Of a DNA stretch of 64,000 nt, positions 27,666-36,924 are shown piece after piece. The notes beneath the pieces are model-generated. The model made no database searches. It had not been told where the DNA came from and saw only the letters and a program-made list of their open reading frames with translations. Source of the DNA: Paraburkholderia bannensis NBRC 103871 (GTDB lineage Bacteria; Pseudomonadota; Gammaproteobacteria; Burkholderiales; Burkholderiaceae); NCBI RefSeq assembly GCF_000685015.1, contig NZ_BAYA01000006.1, positions 124,001 through 188,000 on the forward strand. The letters run 5' to 3'. How positions within the stretch are numbered: the first letter of the stretch is position 1; each line of letters starts with the position of its first letter. The position numbers and the translations under genes were made by a program.

Positions 27666-27898
27666 CTTCTACGCTTGCGTGAACCGGAAGGCTGCGACCC
27701 GACGGCTTGCGGCTCGGGCGCCTCGCTCGTCACGGCGGCTCGCCGCTTCGCAAAATGTGCCTCCACGTCCTCATCGGCAATCGCGGGGCGCGGATCTTCC
27801 AGCGCCTCGCGCACCTTCGCGCGAAACCATGCGTCGTGCGTGGCCGGATCGACCGCGAAATCGAACGGCAGCGCGCCTTCGTTCGCGATCCGCGGAAT
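27662..27898 (-). pseudogene. Remnant of a RelB/DinJ-type antitoxin (N-terminus missing)
   Basis: A 78-residue open stretch on the minus strand reads IPRIANEGALPFDF, then HDAWFRAKVREALEDPRPAI and DEDVEAHFAKRRA, the C-terminal half of DinJ/RelB-like antitoxins that partner RelE/ParE toxins. In frame it is preceded directly by TGA (27899-27901), and the expected N-terminal dimerisation/DNA-binding part is not found upstream in any frame. Its stop overlaps the toxin start, as in intact modules. Neither gene is likely to make a working protein. Confidence 0.6.
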
Positions 27899-27980
27899 TC
27901 ATCCGAATGGCTAATCCTGCGCGCGGCACCTGCGCGTTTTCCCCCTGTCGGCGGCAAGGCGCGGCGCGAAAGCCCTTTGG

Positions 27981-27986
27981 TACAAT
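27981..27986 (+). promoter_or_regulatory. Putative -10 (TACAAT) for the PIMT-like gene
   Basis: TACAAT stands 90 bases upstream of the ATG at 28076. No clear -35 is visible at the right distance, so this is tentative. Confidence 0.3.
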
Positions 27987-28075
27987 CTCGCGGTTGCATG
28001 GCACCGTTTTTGACAGCTCGTCAGCAAACGGCCGCCCGCCCAGAAAATCCGAAAGAACCCCAACGCCGAGTCACC

Positions 28076-28729
28076 ATGAACATCGAACAAGCGCGTTTCA
28101 ACATGATCGAACAGCAAATCCGCCCCTGGGAGGTGCTCGACCAGGACGTGCTGAATCTGCTCTCGATCGTCAAGCGTGAGCACTTCGTCCCCGCCGCCTA
28201 CGCGGATCTCGCGTTCGCCGACCTCCAGTTGCCGCTGCCCAATGGCCAGCACATGCTGCATCCGCGCGTCGAAGCGCGCGTGCTCCAGGAGCTCGCGGTG
28301 AAGAAGCACGAAAGCGTGCTGGAGATTGGCGCGGGTTCGGGTTACATGGCGGCGTTGCTCGCACACCGCGCGCAAAAGGTCGTGACGGTCGAAATCGACA
28401 CGGAACTCGCCGAATTCGCGCGCGCGAACTTCGTCAAGAACGGCGTGCTGAACGCCGAAGTCGTGCAGGGCGACGCGTCGCGTGGCTGGGCCGCAAATGC
28501 GCCCTACGACGTCATCTGCGTCTCGGGCGGCCTGCCCGTCGTGCCGCAGGAACTGCTCGAACAACTGAAGGTGGGCGGACGTCTGGCCGCGTTTGTCGGC
28601 AGCGCGCCGGTCATGGAAGCCCAGATCATCACGCGCATGGACGAAAAGCAGTACCGCGTCGCCAGCGTCTTCGAAACCTGGGTCGAAGCGCTCGAAAACG
28701 CCGTGCAGCCGCCGCGCTTCAAGTTCTAA
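28076..28729 (+). CDS. pcm: Protein-L-isoaspartate O-methyltransferase family protein
   Basis: This 217-residue SAM-dependent methyltransferase has motif I VLEIGAGSGYMAALLA around residue 82 and post-I VVTVEID, with the PIMT-like N-terminus (MIEQQIRPWEVLDQDVLNLLSIVKREHFVP, in blocks). True PIMT repairs isoaspartyl residues. This subfamily is shorter and diverges at the usual substrate-binding region, so the substrate may differ. It lies 79 bases before the rhodanese gene, probably in one transcript ending at the terminator at 29159. Confidence 0.82.
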   Translation: MNIEQARFNMIEQQIRPWEVLDQDVLNLLSIVKREHFVPAAYADLAFADLQLPLPNGQHMLHPRVEARVLQELAVKKHESVLEIGAGSGYMAALLAHRAQKVVTVEIDTELAEFARANFVKNGVLNAEVVQGDASRGWAANAPYDVICVSGGLPVVPQELLEQLKVGGRLAAFVGSAPVMEAQIITRMDEKQYRVASVFETWVEALENAVQPPRFKF

Positions 28730-28808
28730 AATCCAGCTTTAGCATTGAGCTTCAACACCGCAGCCGGGCAGCATGCCCGGCCGGTTCACTCTCCAGATTG
28801 AGTCTTTC

Positions 28809-29132
28809 ATGCAGATCCTGACCGCTCCCGCCCTCGCCGAATGGCTCGCCGATTCCTCGCGCCCCGCTCCCGTGCTGCTCGACGTGCGCGAACCGTGGGA
28901 AATCGAAACGGCAAAGATCGACGGCATCGTCTCGATTCCGATGGCGCAGATCCCCGCCCGCAGCGAAGAACTGGACGACGAAGCGGAAATCGTCTGCATC
29001 TGCCATCACGGCGCACGCAGCGCCCAGGTGGCGATGTTCCTGCAGTCGCGCGGCTTCACGAAGGTCTTCAACCTGCAAGGCGGCATCGACGCCTGGTCGC
29101 GTCAGGTCGACCCCAAGGTGCCGACGTACTGA
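28809..29132 (+). CDS. Single-domain rhodanese
   Basis: This 107-residue protein is one rhodanese domain: VLLDVREPWEIE near residue 22, then the active-site loop CHHGARSAQV with the catalytic cysteine (about residue 64), and FNLQGGIDAW. It would carry a persulfide and transfer sulfur in the cytoplasm; the acceptor is unknown. The start MQILTAP at 28809 fits the family. It follows the PIMT-like gene and is closed by a strong terminator. Confidence 0.88.
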   Translation: MQILTAPALAEWLADSSRPAPVLLDVREPWEIETAKIDGIVSIPMAQIPARSEELDDEAEIVCICHHGARSAQVAMFLQSRGFTKVFNLQGGIDAWSRQVDPKVPTY

Positions 29133-29158
29133 TCGCGCGATCCACGGATCGCACCGAT

Positions 29159-29196
29159 AAAAAAGGGCGCAGCCTCACAAGGCCGCGCCCTTTTTC
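29159..29196. terminator. Rho-independent terminator between rhodanese and aminotransferase genes
   Basis: AAAAAAGGGCGC and GCGCCCTTTTTC flank a 14-base loop. A and T runs on both sides suit the two convergent genes. Confidence 0.85.
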
Positions 29197-29211
29197 GTTG
29201 CATCGCTCACG

Positions 29212-30531
29212 TCAGTCGATTTCGCGCAGCACCAGCGCCACGGTCGAGAAAATCTCCTCGATCTGCTTTTCGTCGGCAATCAACGGCGGCGAGAACGCCA
29301 GAATGTCGCCCGTAAAGCGGATCAGCACGCCCTTCTGGTAGCAGCGCACGAACGTCTCATACGCCCGCGCGCCAGGCGCGCCTTCGCGCGGCTCCAGCTC
29401 CACCCCGCCCACCAGGCCCAGATTGCGCACGTCGATCACGTGCGGCTCGCCGCGCAGCTTGTGGATCTCGCGCTCGAAGACCGGCGCCATCTGCGCCGCG
29501 TGCCCGAACAGGCCTTCACTCTCGTACAGATCGATTGCCGCGCAGGCTGCCGCCGCCGCGATCGGATGGCCCGAATACGTATAGCCGTGGAACAGCTCGA
29601 TCCCGCCGGGCGCAGCACCCACGATCTGGTCGTGAATGCGGGCGCTCGCGGCCACGGCGCCCATCGGCGCGGCCGCATTGTTGGTGCCCTTGGCCATCGT
29701 CAGCAGGTCGGGCGTGACGCCGAAATAGTTGGCCGCGAACGGCGCGCCCAGCCGCCCCCAGCCCGTGATGACTTCGTCGAAGATCAGCAGGATGTCGTGC
29801 TTGTCGCAGATCTCGCGCAGGCGCTGCAGGTAGCCTTGCGGCGGCACTAGCACGCCGGCCGAACCCGCCACCGGCTCGACGATCACGGCAGCGATCGTCG
29901 ACGGATCGTGCAGCGTGCACAGCCGCTCCAGATCGTCGGCGAGATGCGCGCCCCACGTGGGCTGCCCCTTCGAAAAGCCGGCCTCGTGGATATTGAGCGT
30001 GTGCGGCAGGTGATCGACCGACGGCAGCAGTTGCCCCGAATAGGCCTTGCGATTGGGCCCGATGCCGCCCACCGAAATGCCGCCGAAACCCACGCCGTGA
30101 TACCCGCGTTCACGCCCGATGAAACGCGTGCGCTGCCCTTCGCCGTGCGCGCGATGAAAGGCCAGCGCGATCTTGAGCGCCGTATCGACGGCCTCCGAGC
30201 CCGAGTTCGTGAAGAAGATGTGCTTGAGATCGCCGGGCGTGTGCTTTGCGATTTTCGCGGCAGCTTCGAAGGCGACCGGGTGGCCCATCTGGAAGGTCGG
30301 CGCAAAGTCCATTTCCGCTGCCTGCGCCTGCACCGCGGCGACGATCTCGTCGCGGCAATGCCCGGCGTTCACGCACCACAGCCCCGCGGTGCCGTCGAGA
30401 ATCTGCCGCCCGTCGTGCGAGGTGTAGTGCATCCCCTTCGCGCCGACAAGCAGACGCGGCGCGCGCTTGAACTGCCGGTTTGCGGTGAAGGGCATCCAGA
30501 ACGCGGACAGATCGGGCAGGCTGGCATTCAT
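29212..30531 (-). CDS. Omega-amino acid:pyruvate-type aminotransferase (class III)
   Basis: This 439-residue PLP enzyme has the class III aminotransferase blocks: NSGSEAVDTALKIA (phosphate-binding), RERGYHGVGFGGISVGG, FDEVITGWGRLGAPFA with the PLP-contacting Asp, and TMAKGTNN with the Schiff-base lysine. It resembles beta-alanine:pyruvate or omega-amino acid:pyruvate transaminases. Substrate is not certain. The ATG at 30531 (MNASLPDL) is preferred over the ATG at 30537, since GGAGA lies five bases before the former and abuts the latter. Divergent from the urea transporter. Confidence 0.85.
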   Translation of the reverse strand: MNASLPDLSAFWMPFTANRQFKRAPRLLVGAKGMHYTSHDGRQILDGTAGLWCVNAGHCRDEIVAAVQAQAAEMDFAPTFQMGHPVAFEAAAKIAKHTPGDLKHIFFTNSGSEAVDTALKIALAFHRAHGEGQRTRFIGRERGYHGVGFGGISVGGIGPNRKAYSGQLLPSVDHLPHTLNIHEAGFSKGQPTWGAHLADDLERLCTLHDPSTIAAVIVEPVAGSAGVLVPPQGYLQRLREICDKHDILLIFDEVITGWGRLGAPFAANYFGVTPDLLTMAKGTNNAAAPMGAVAASARIHDQIVGAAPGGIELFHGYTYSGHPIAAAAACAAIDLYESEGLFGHAAQMAPVFEREIHKLRGEPHVIDVRNLGLVGGVELEPREGAPGARAYETFVRCYQKGVLIRFTGDILAFSPPLIADEKQIEEIFSTVALVLREID

Positions 30532-30864
30532 CTGCATCTCCTTTTCAAGGTTGAGCGAAGAACAACAACAAGCAAAGAGGCCTCTGGAAATTCAGTGTAG
30601 GCAGTGGCCGACACATGCGCATGGCATGCACAACGAAGTAGCGCGCCTGCACTTGCGCACGCTTGTATAGCGGCCGCGATCAGCGTCATGCACCGCATCG
30701 TCCGGCGATCCCGAGCGTTTTCGCACTGCAACGATGCAGCGCGCCCGAACATGCGTCGCATTGCACCACATTCGTGTGCGCGTTGCGCCGCGCGACGCGC
30801 CATGCACACCGTCAGGAGCTTGCTGCTGCACGCGTCGCGCATATCTCCGTACTTAAGCGTGCAC

Positions 30865-30880
30865 TGGCATAGCCCTTGCA
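30865..30880 (+). promoter_or_regulatory. Sigma-54 (-24/-12) promoter for the urt operon
   Basis: TGGCATAGCCCTTGCA has GG (30866-30867) and GC (30878-30879) exactly ten bases apart, the RpoN spacing, with good flanks to the consensus TGGCAC-N5-TTGC. It lies about 90 bases before urtA. It implies activation by an enhancer-binding protein such as NtrC under nitrogen limitation. An imperfect dyad TGCACC...GTGTGC (30762-30779) about 100 bases upstream is a weak candidate NtrC site. Confidence 0.8.
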
Positions 30881-30971
30881 GTAATGGTTCGGCAAGACTG
30901 ATACGAACAGCCGGCGCATCACCCAACGACCCATGCGCCACGACCATGACTTCACCCAAAGGGGCAATGCA

Positions 30972-32276
30972 ATGAAACGTCGCAGTCTGTTGAAATTCGG
31001 GACGATGTCGGGCGCACTCGCACTTGCAGGACGCGTGCAGTTCGCGCACGCCGACACGGGCAGCGGCCCCATCAAGGTCGGCATCCTGCATTCGCTCTCG
31101 GGCACGATGGCGATTTCGGAGACCTCGCTCAAGGACACGGCGTTGATGACGATTGCCGACATCAACAAGAACGGTGGCGTGATGGGCCGGCAGATCCAGC
31201 CGGTGGTGGTCGACCCGGCGTCGAACTGGCCGCTGTTCGCCGAAAAGGCGCGCCAGCTGCTCACCCAGGACAAGGTCGCGTGCGTGTTCGGCTGCTGGAC
31301 GTCGGTGTCGCGCAAGTCGGTGCTGCCGGTGTTCGAGGAACTCAACGGCCTGCTCTATTACCCGGTGCAGTACGAAGGCGAAGAGATGTCGCGCAACGTG
31401 TTCTACACGGGTGCCGCGCCCAATCAGCAGGCAATTCCCGCGGTGGAGTACCTGATGAGCAGCGAAGGCGGCGGCGCCAAGCGCTTCTTCCTGCTCGGCA
31501 CCGACTATGTGTATCCGCGTACGACCAACAAGATCCTGCGCGCCTTCCTGCACTCCAAGGGCGTGAAGGACAGCGATATTCAGGAGGTCTACACGCCGTT
31601 CGGCCACAGCGACTATCAGACCATCGTCGCGAACATCAAGACCTTCTCGCAGGGCGGCAAGACCACGGTGGTCTCGACCATCAACGGCGATTCGAACGTG
31701 CCCTTCTACAAGGAGCTCGGCAACCAGGGCATCAAGGCGACGGACGTGCCCGTCGTCGCGTTCTCGGTGGGCGAAGAGGAACTGCGCGGCATCGACACGA
31801 AGCCGCTCGTCGGCCACCTCGCGGCGTGGAACTACTTCATGTCGGTGAAAGGCCCGAACAACACGAAGTTCAAGGAACAGTTCGAGCAATGGGTCGCGAC
31901 CAACAACCTGCCGGGCGGCAGCAAGCGCGTCACCAATGACCCGATGGAAGCGACCTACGTGGGCATCCACATGTGGAAGCAGGCCGTCGAAAAAGCAAAG
32001 AGCACCGACGTCGACAAGGTTCGCGTGGCGATGATCGGCCAGAGCGTGCCCGCGCCCTCGGGCTTCACGCTGACGATGGACGGCAACCACCATCTGCACA
32101 AGCCCGTCATGATCGGCGAAATTCGCGGCGACGGTCAGTTCAACGTGGTGTGGAAGACCAAGACGGCGATCCGCGCGCAACCGTGGAGCCCGTTCATCGC
32201 CGGCAACGAAGGCAAGCCCGATGTCGTCACGCAGGACGTGCTGCCCGAATTCCTGCGCCGCTCGCGCACGGCTTGA
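30972..32276 (+). CDS. urtA: Urea ABC transporter substrate-binding protein
   Basis: This 434-residue protein begins MKRRSLLKFGTMSGALALAG, a twin-arginine-like signal peptide, then PIKVGILHSLSGTMAISE, typical of UrtA/amide-binding proteins. Further family blocks are CWTSVSRKSVLPVFEE, YYPVQYEGEE and NVVWKTKTAI. It binds urea in the periplasm for the UrtBCDE importer. Start at 30972 was chosen because the signal sequence begins here; the upstream in-frame extension lacks family similarity. First gene of a sigma-54-driven operon. Confidence 0.95.
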   Translation: MKRRSLLKFGTMSGALALAGRVQFAHADTGSGPIKVGILHSLSGTMAISETSLKDTALMTIADINKNGGVMGRQIQPVVVDPASNWPLFAEKARQLLTQDKVACVFGCWTSVSRKSVLPVFEELNGLLYYPVQYEGEEMSRNVFYTGAAPNQQAIPAVEYLMSSEGGGAKRFFLLGTDYVYPRTTNKILRAFLHSKGVKDSDIQEVYTPFGHSDYQTIVANIKTFSQGGKTTVVSTINGDSNVPFYKELGNQGIKATDVPVVAFSVGEEELRGIDTKPLVGHLAAWNYFMSVKGPNNTKFKEQFEQWVATNNLPGGSKRVTNDPMEATYVGIHMWKQAVEKAKSTDVDKVRVAMIGQSVPAPSGFTLTMDGNHHLHKPVMIGEIRGDGQFNVVWKTKTAIRAQPWSPFIAGNEGKPDVVTQDVLPEFLRRSRTA

Positions 32277-32408
32277 TGCGGTGTCGTTGAGCCGCGTCTG
32301 AAGTACCCGGCGCGCGACGCGACAGCGTTCGCATCGCGCGCACGATCTGCCCGAACGGGGCGCACCGCATCGTCCTTGCGCCGCGCCCCGCATCAAGAAG
32401 AAGACATC

Positions 32409-34049
32409 ATGGCTCTCTCATTCTCGAGGTTCGCCCGCACGGGGCTGCGCCATGCGCTCGCCGCCGCTGCGCTCTTTGCGATGCTCGGCACGAGTGCATA
32501 TGCGCTCGACACCGCCGATGTCGCGCCGCTCGGCGCCGATGACTTCGATGCGAAGTCCGCCGCCATCGACAAGCTCATTGCCACGCACGACGCCGCTTCG
32601 CTCGCACTCCTAAAAGCTTTGTCCGAAGACAACGTCACGGCCACCGATTCCGGCGAAGTGCTGATCCAGGACGGCGACAATGCACGCGACGCCGCCACCG
32701 GCAAAGCTGTGGCTGCGAATGTGGCATCCAGCGCCCAGCCAATCACGCTGAACAACCAGTTGCGCTCCAAAGTCGCGGGCGCGCTGTCGGGCCTGCAACT
32801 CGCGTCGCCCGATGTGCAGGCGCGCGGCGCGGCCATCGCCGAGTTGCTCAAGAACCCCGATCCGTCGATGAAGCCGATGATCGACGCGGCCCGCGCGAAG
32901 GAAACCGATCCCACACTCAAGCGCCGTCTCGACACGCTCTGGGCCATGAGCGCGCTGCGCGATCCCAACGCGGCGACGCGCCTGGAAGCGACGAAACTCG
33001 TCGCCGCGCGTCACGACCTCGACATGTACGAACTGCTGCGCCCGCTCGTCGCGAAGAACGCGAGCGGCGCCTTCAACGAACCCGACGCCGACGTGCGCGC
33101 CGCCGCGCAGCAAGGCATCGACGCACTCGATTCGATCCAGCGCCGCAGCCAGATCTTCGGCACGCTGTTCGCGGGGCTGTCGCTGGGCAGCGTGCTGCTG
33201 CTCGCCGCGCTCGGGCTGGCGATCACCTATGGCCTGATCGGCGTCATCAACATGGCGCACGGCGAATTCCTGATGATCGGTGCGTACGCAACGTATGTGG
33301 TGCAGACGCTGTTCCAGCGCTATGCGCCCGGCGCATTCGACTGGTATCCGCTGCTGGCGATTCCGGCTTCGTTCGTCACCGCTGCGCTGATCGGCGCGGT
33401 GATCGAGCGCCTGGTGATCCGCCATCTCTATGGCCGCCCGCTGGAGACGCTGCTGACTACGTTCGGCATCAGCCTGATCCTGATCCAGGCGACGCGCATG
33501 CTGTTCGGCGCACAGAACGTACAGGTCGAAAACCCCGCGTGGATGAGCGGCGGCGTGACCGTGATGCAGAACCTGATCCTGCCGTACAACCGCCTTGCGA
33601 TCCTGGCGTTCTCGCTGATCGTCGTGGGCATCGCGTGGACGGTGCTGACGAAAACGCGCCTGGGTCTGTTCGTGCGCGCCGTGACGCAGAACCGCCGCAT
33701 GGCCGCGTGCGTGGGCGTGCGCACCGCGCGCGTCGATGCGTGGGCCTTCGCGTTCGGCGCGGGCATCGCGGGTCTGGGCGGCTGTGCACTCTCGCAGATC
33801 GGCAACGTCGGGCCGGATCTCGGCCAGAGCTACATCATCGACTCGTTCATGGCCGTCGTGCTGGGCGGCGTGGGCCAGATCGCGGGCACGGTGATCGGCG
33901 GCTTCGGTCTCGGGCTGGTGTCGAAGGCCATCGAGCCGTTCTGGGGCGCCGTGCTCGCAAAGATCGCCGTGCTCGTGCTGATCGTCCTCTTCATCCAGAA
34001 GCGTCCGCAGGGGCTGTTCGCCCTCAAGGGCCGTAGCGCGGAGGCTTGA
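32409..34049 (+). CDS. urtB: Urea ABC transporter permease UrtB
   Basis: This 546-residue protein has a signal peptide (cleavage near SAYALD), then a long periplasmic helical region to about residue 245 with repeated Ala/Leu/Asp stretches, and finally a LivH-type permease domain (GLSLGSVLLLAALGLAITYG, INMAHGEFLMIGAYATYV). The N-terminal extension is usual for UrtB in proteobacteria and is absent from ordinary LivH. It forms the membrane channel with UrtC. It lies two bases before urtC. Confidence 0.93.
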   Translation: MALSFSRFARTGLRHALAAAALFAMLGTSAYALDTADVAPLGADDFDAKSAAIDKLIATHDAASLALLKALSEDNVTATDSGEVLIQDGDNARDAATGKAVAANVASSAQPITLNNQLRSKVAGALSGLQLASPDVQARGAAIAELLKNPDPSMKPMIDAARAKETDPTLKRRLDTLWAMSALRDPNAATRLEATKLVAARHDLDMYELLRPLVAKNASGAFNEPDADVRAAAQQGIDALDSIQRRSQIFGTLFAGLSLGSVLLLAALGLAITYGLIGVINMAHGEFLMIGAYATYVVQTLFQRYAPGAFDWYPLLAIPASFVTAALIGAVIERLVIRHLYGRPLETLLTTFGISLILIQATRMLFGAQNVQVENPAWMSGGVTVMQNLILPYNRLAILAFSLIVVGIAWTVLTKTRLGLFVRAVTQNRRMAACVGVRTARVDAWAFAFGAGIAGLGGCALSQIGNVGPDLGQSYIIDSFMAVVLGGVGQIAGTVIGGFGLGLVSKAIEPFWGAVLAKIAVLVLIVLFIQKRPQGLFALKGRSAEA

Positions 34050-34051
34050 AC

Positions 34052-35230
34052 ATGACCGTCGCCTCTTCTACTTCGCCGCGTCATGCGCTCGGTGCGCACG
34101 ACAGCGCTGCCGAGACCTTCGCACTCGGTCTGCCCGCGCGCCCCGCCCTGCTGTCGCGTCGCGCGTGGATTGCGCTGATCGCGCTCATCATCGCGATGGG
34201 CGTGGGCGTGCCGCTGTGCGCGCTGGTGCTGCCGCAATCGAGCGCACTGCATCTGTCCGCCTACACGATGACGCTCGCAGGCAAGCTGATGTGCTACGCG
34301 ATCGCCGCGCTCGCGCTCGATCTCGTATGGGGCTATTGCGGCATCCTGAGCCTCGGCCACGGGCTCTTTTTCGCGCTGGGCGGCTACGCCATCGGCATGT
34401 ACCTGATGCGCGAGATCGGCCACGACGGCAAATACGGCAGCGACCTGCCCGACTTCATGGTGTTCCTCGACTGGCATTCGCTGCCATGGTACTGGCAGGG
34501 CACGCAGCATCTGGGCGTGGCGCTGCTGCTGGTCGTGCTGGTGCCCGCCGTGGTCGCGTGGGTATTCGGCTTCTTCACGTTCCGCTCGCGCGTGAAGGGC
34601 GTGTACCTGTCGATCATCACGCAGGCCATGACCTTCGCCGCGATGCTGCTGTTCTATCGCAACGAAACGGGCTTCGGCGGCAACAACGGCTTCACCGATT
34701 TCAAGCGCATCGCCGGCATGCCGATCACGCATCCGGGCACGCGCACGGTGCTGTTCCTGATGACGTTCGCCACGCTCGTGCTGGCGTTCCTGGCGGCGCG
34801 CGCCATCGTCACGTCCAAGCTCGGGCGCGTCGTCACGGCCGTGCGCGACGGCGAAACGCGGCTCATGTTCCTCGGCTACAGCCCGCTTGGCTACAAGCTC
34901 TTCATCTGGACGCTGTCGGCCGTGCTGTGCGGCATCGCGGGCGCGCTGTACGTGCCGCAGGTCGGCATCATCAACCCGAGCGAGATGTCGCCCGGCAACT
35001 CGATCGAAATGGCGATCTGGGTCGCCGTGGGCGGACGCGGCACGCTGATCGGCCCGATCATCGGCGCCTTTGCCGTCAACGGCGCGAAGAGCTTTTTCAC
35101 GGCTTATTTCGCCGAATACTGGCTGTTCTTCCTCGGCCTCATCTTCGTGCTCGTGCCGCTGTTGCTGCCTAACGGCATCATGGGCCTGATCGAGGCCGCG
35201 GTAAAACGCCTTGGAGGCAAGCGCGCATGA
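34052..35230 (+). CDS. urtC: Urea ABC transporter permease UrtC
   Basis: This 392-residue LivM-type permease has multiple hydrophobic segments and the family blocks WGYCGILSLGHGLFFALGGYA, TFRSRVKGVYLSIITQA and GGNNGFTDF. It pairs with UrtB. The ATG at 34052 was chosen because GGAGG (34040-34044) lies upstream; an in-frame TTG six bases earlier overlaps the urtB end. It overlaps urtD by 4 bases (ATGA). Confidence 0.93.
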   Translation: MTVASSTSPRHALGAHDSAAETFALGLPARPALLSRRAWIALIALIIAMGVGVPLCALVLPQSSALHLSAYTMTLAGKLMCYAIAALALDLVWGYCGILSLGHGLFFALGGYAIGMYLMREIGHDGKYGSDLPDFMVFLDWHSLPWYWQGTQHLGVALLLVVLVPAVVAWVFGFFTFRSRVKGVYLSIITQAMTFAAMLLFYRNETGFGGNNGFTDFKRIAGMPITHPGTRTVLFLMTFATLVLAFLAARAIVTSKLGRVVTAVRDGETRLMFLGYSPLGYKLFIWTLSAVLCGIAGALYVPQVGIINPSEMSPGNSIEMAIWVAVGGRGTLIGPIIGAFAVNGAKSFFTAYFAEYWLFFLGLIFVLVPLLLPNGIMGLIEAAVKRLGGKRA

Positions 35231-36099
35231 ACGGACACATCCTCCTCAACGATCCGCTCAATCACAACCCGTTCGACGACGACGAGACGCTCACGGTCTC
35301 CGGCGTCGCCAGCATGGGTCACGTGGTCGAGCCCGGCGCCATCGACATCTCGCACGGCACGATCCTTTATCTGGAAGACGTGACCGTGAGCTTCGACGGC
35401 TTTCGCGCGCTCAACAAGCTGTCGCTCGCCATCGACGCCGGCGAGCTGCGCTGCATCATCGGCCCGAACGGCGCGGGCAAGACCACGATGATGGACGTCA
35501 TCACCGGCAAGACCGCGCCCGATTCGGGCAAGGTGTTTCTCGGCCAGACGCTCGACCTCACGCGCATGAACGAACCGTCGATCGCGCGCGCGGGCATCGG
35601 CCGCAAGTTCCAGAAGCCCACGGTGTTCGAGCAGCATCCCGTGTGGGAAAACCTCGAACTCGCGATGAAGGCCGACAAGGGCTGGTTCGCGACGCTGCGC
35701 GCGCGCCTGGATCGCAACGCGCAGGCGAAGATCGAGCAGACGCTGGAAATCATTCGCCTTGAGAGCGATGCACGGCGCCTGGCGGGCGAGCTTTCGCACG
35801 GCCAGAAACAGCGGCTCGAAATCGGCATGCTGCTGATGCAGAAGCCGCAACTGCTGCTGCTCGACGAACCCGCCGCCGGCATGACCGACGACGAGACGAT
35901 GGAGCTGGCCGCCCTGCTCAACCGCCTGCGCGGCAGCTGCTCGATGATGGTGGTCGAGCACGACATGGAGTTCGTCGCCGCGCTCGCGGGCGAGACCGGC
36001 CGCGTCACCGTGATGGCCGAGGGCCGGGTGCTCGCGCACGGCACGCTCGACGAAGTGAAGCGCGACGAGACCGTGATCGAATCGTACCTGGGACGTTGA
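35227..36099 (+). CDS. urtD: Urea ABC transporter ATP-binding protein UrtD
   Basis: This 290-residue LivG-type ATPase has Walker A GPNGAGKTTM, signature LSHGQKQRLEIGM, Walker B LLLLDEPAAGMTDDE and the switch His in VEHDMEF. About 40 extra N-terminal residues precede the usual start of the domain (ILYLEDVTVSFDGF), as seen in other Burkholderia UrtD. It powers urea uptake with UrtE. Confidence 0.92.
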   Translation: MNGHILLNDPLNHNPFDDDETLTVSGVASMGHVVEPGAIDISHGTILYLEDVTVSFDGFRALNKLSLAIDAGELRCIIGPNGAGKTTMMDVITGKTAPDSGKVFLGQTLDLTRMNEPSIARAGIGRKFQKPTVFEQHPVWENLELAMKADKGWFATLRARLDRNAQAKIEQTLEIIRLESDARRLAGELSHGQKQRLEIGMLLMQKPQLLLLDEPAAGMTDDETMELAALLNRLRGSCSMMVVEHDMEFVAALAGETGRVTVMAEGRVLAHGTLDEVKRDETVIESYLGR

Positions 36100-36137
36100 T
36101 CCCGTTCCTCATCGCCTGACCATCGACATCCTTAGCC

Positions 36138-36833
36138 ATGCTGAACATCGAATCGCTGAACCAGTACTACGGCGGCAGCCACATCCTGCGCAATGTCTCG
36201 ATGACGGTGCCGCAAGGCGAGCTGACCGTGCTGCTCGGGCGCAACGGCGTGGGCAAGACCACGCTGCTGCGCTGCCTGATGGGCGTGGTGCCGACCAAAA
36301 GCGGCACGATCGCCTGGGGCGAGCACGCGCTCACGAAACTGCCCACGCATGCGCGCGTGGCGCAGGGGCTCGCGTATGTGCCGCAAGGCCGCGATATCTT
36401 TCCGCGCCTCACGGTCGAAGAGAACCTGCTGGTGGGCGCGGCGAGCAAGAAGCGCATGCCCAAGGGCGTGCCGGAACATATCTACGCGCTCTTCCCCGTG
36501 CTCAAGGACATGAAGGCGCGGCGCGGCGGCGATCTTTCGGGCGGCCAGCAACAGCAGCTTGCGATTGGCCGCGCGCTGATGAGCGATCCGCAACTGCTGA
36601 TTCTCGATGAGCCCACCGAAGGGATCCAGCCGTCGATCATTCAGGATATCGGCCGCACGCTGCGCAGGCTCGTCGAGGAGATGAACCTCACGGTGCTGCT
36701 GGTCGAGCAGTATTACGACTTCGCGAAAGCCATCGCGGATCGCTACTGGGTGATGAGCCGCGGCGAGATCGTCGCAGGCGGCGCGGGCGCGCAGATGGAT
36801 GCGGACGGGGTGAGGGAGCTGATTGCGGTTTGA
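36138..36833 (+). CDS. urtE: Urea ABC transporter ATP-binding protein UrtE
   Basis: This 231-residue LivF-type ATPase starts MLNIESLNQYYGGSHILRNV and has Walker A GRNGVGKTTL, signature LSGGQQQQLAIGRAL, Walker B LLILDEPTEGIQP and switch His position replaced by the VEQYYDFA loop typical of LivF/UrtE. It completes the urea importer. ureD follows 91 bases later, so urt and ureD may share a transcript. Confidence 0.93.
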   Translation: MLNIESLNQYYGGSHILRNVSMTVPQGELTVLLGRNGVGKTTLLRCLMGVVPTKSGTIAWGEHALTKLPTHARVAQGLAYVPQGRDIFPRLTVEENLLVGAASKKRMPKGVPEHIYALFPVLKDMKARRGGDLSGGQQQQLAIGRALMSDPQLLILDEPTEGIQPSIIQDIGRTLRRLVEEMNLTVLLVEQYYDFAKAIADRYWVMSRGEIVAGGAGAQMDADGVRELIAV

Positions 36834-36924
36834 GGGGGCTTACGTGGACGGTGCGCCGGCGGCTCAATAATCGGCGCATGCTATCCTGCACGCCACGTTC
36901 CGCCCCTGCCCGCTCGAAAACCGC

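Noticed and set aside
27559..28075. Full gene between the binding-protein and PIMT-like genes
   Set aside because: Open frames here are either too short or do not continue; only the toxin-antitoxin remnants show similarity.
30600..30840. NtrC sites before urtA
   Set aside because: Only a poor dyad (30762-30779) was found; other TGCAC/GTGCA pieces in this stretch have wrong spacing. I mention it with the promoter but do not list it as an operator.
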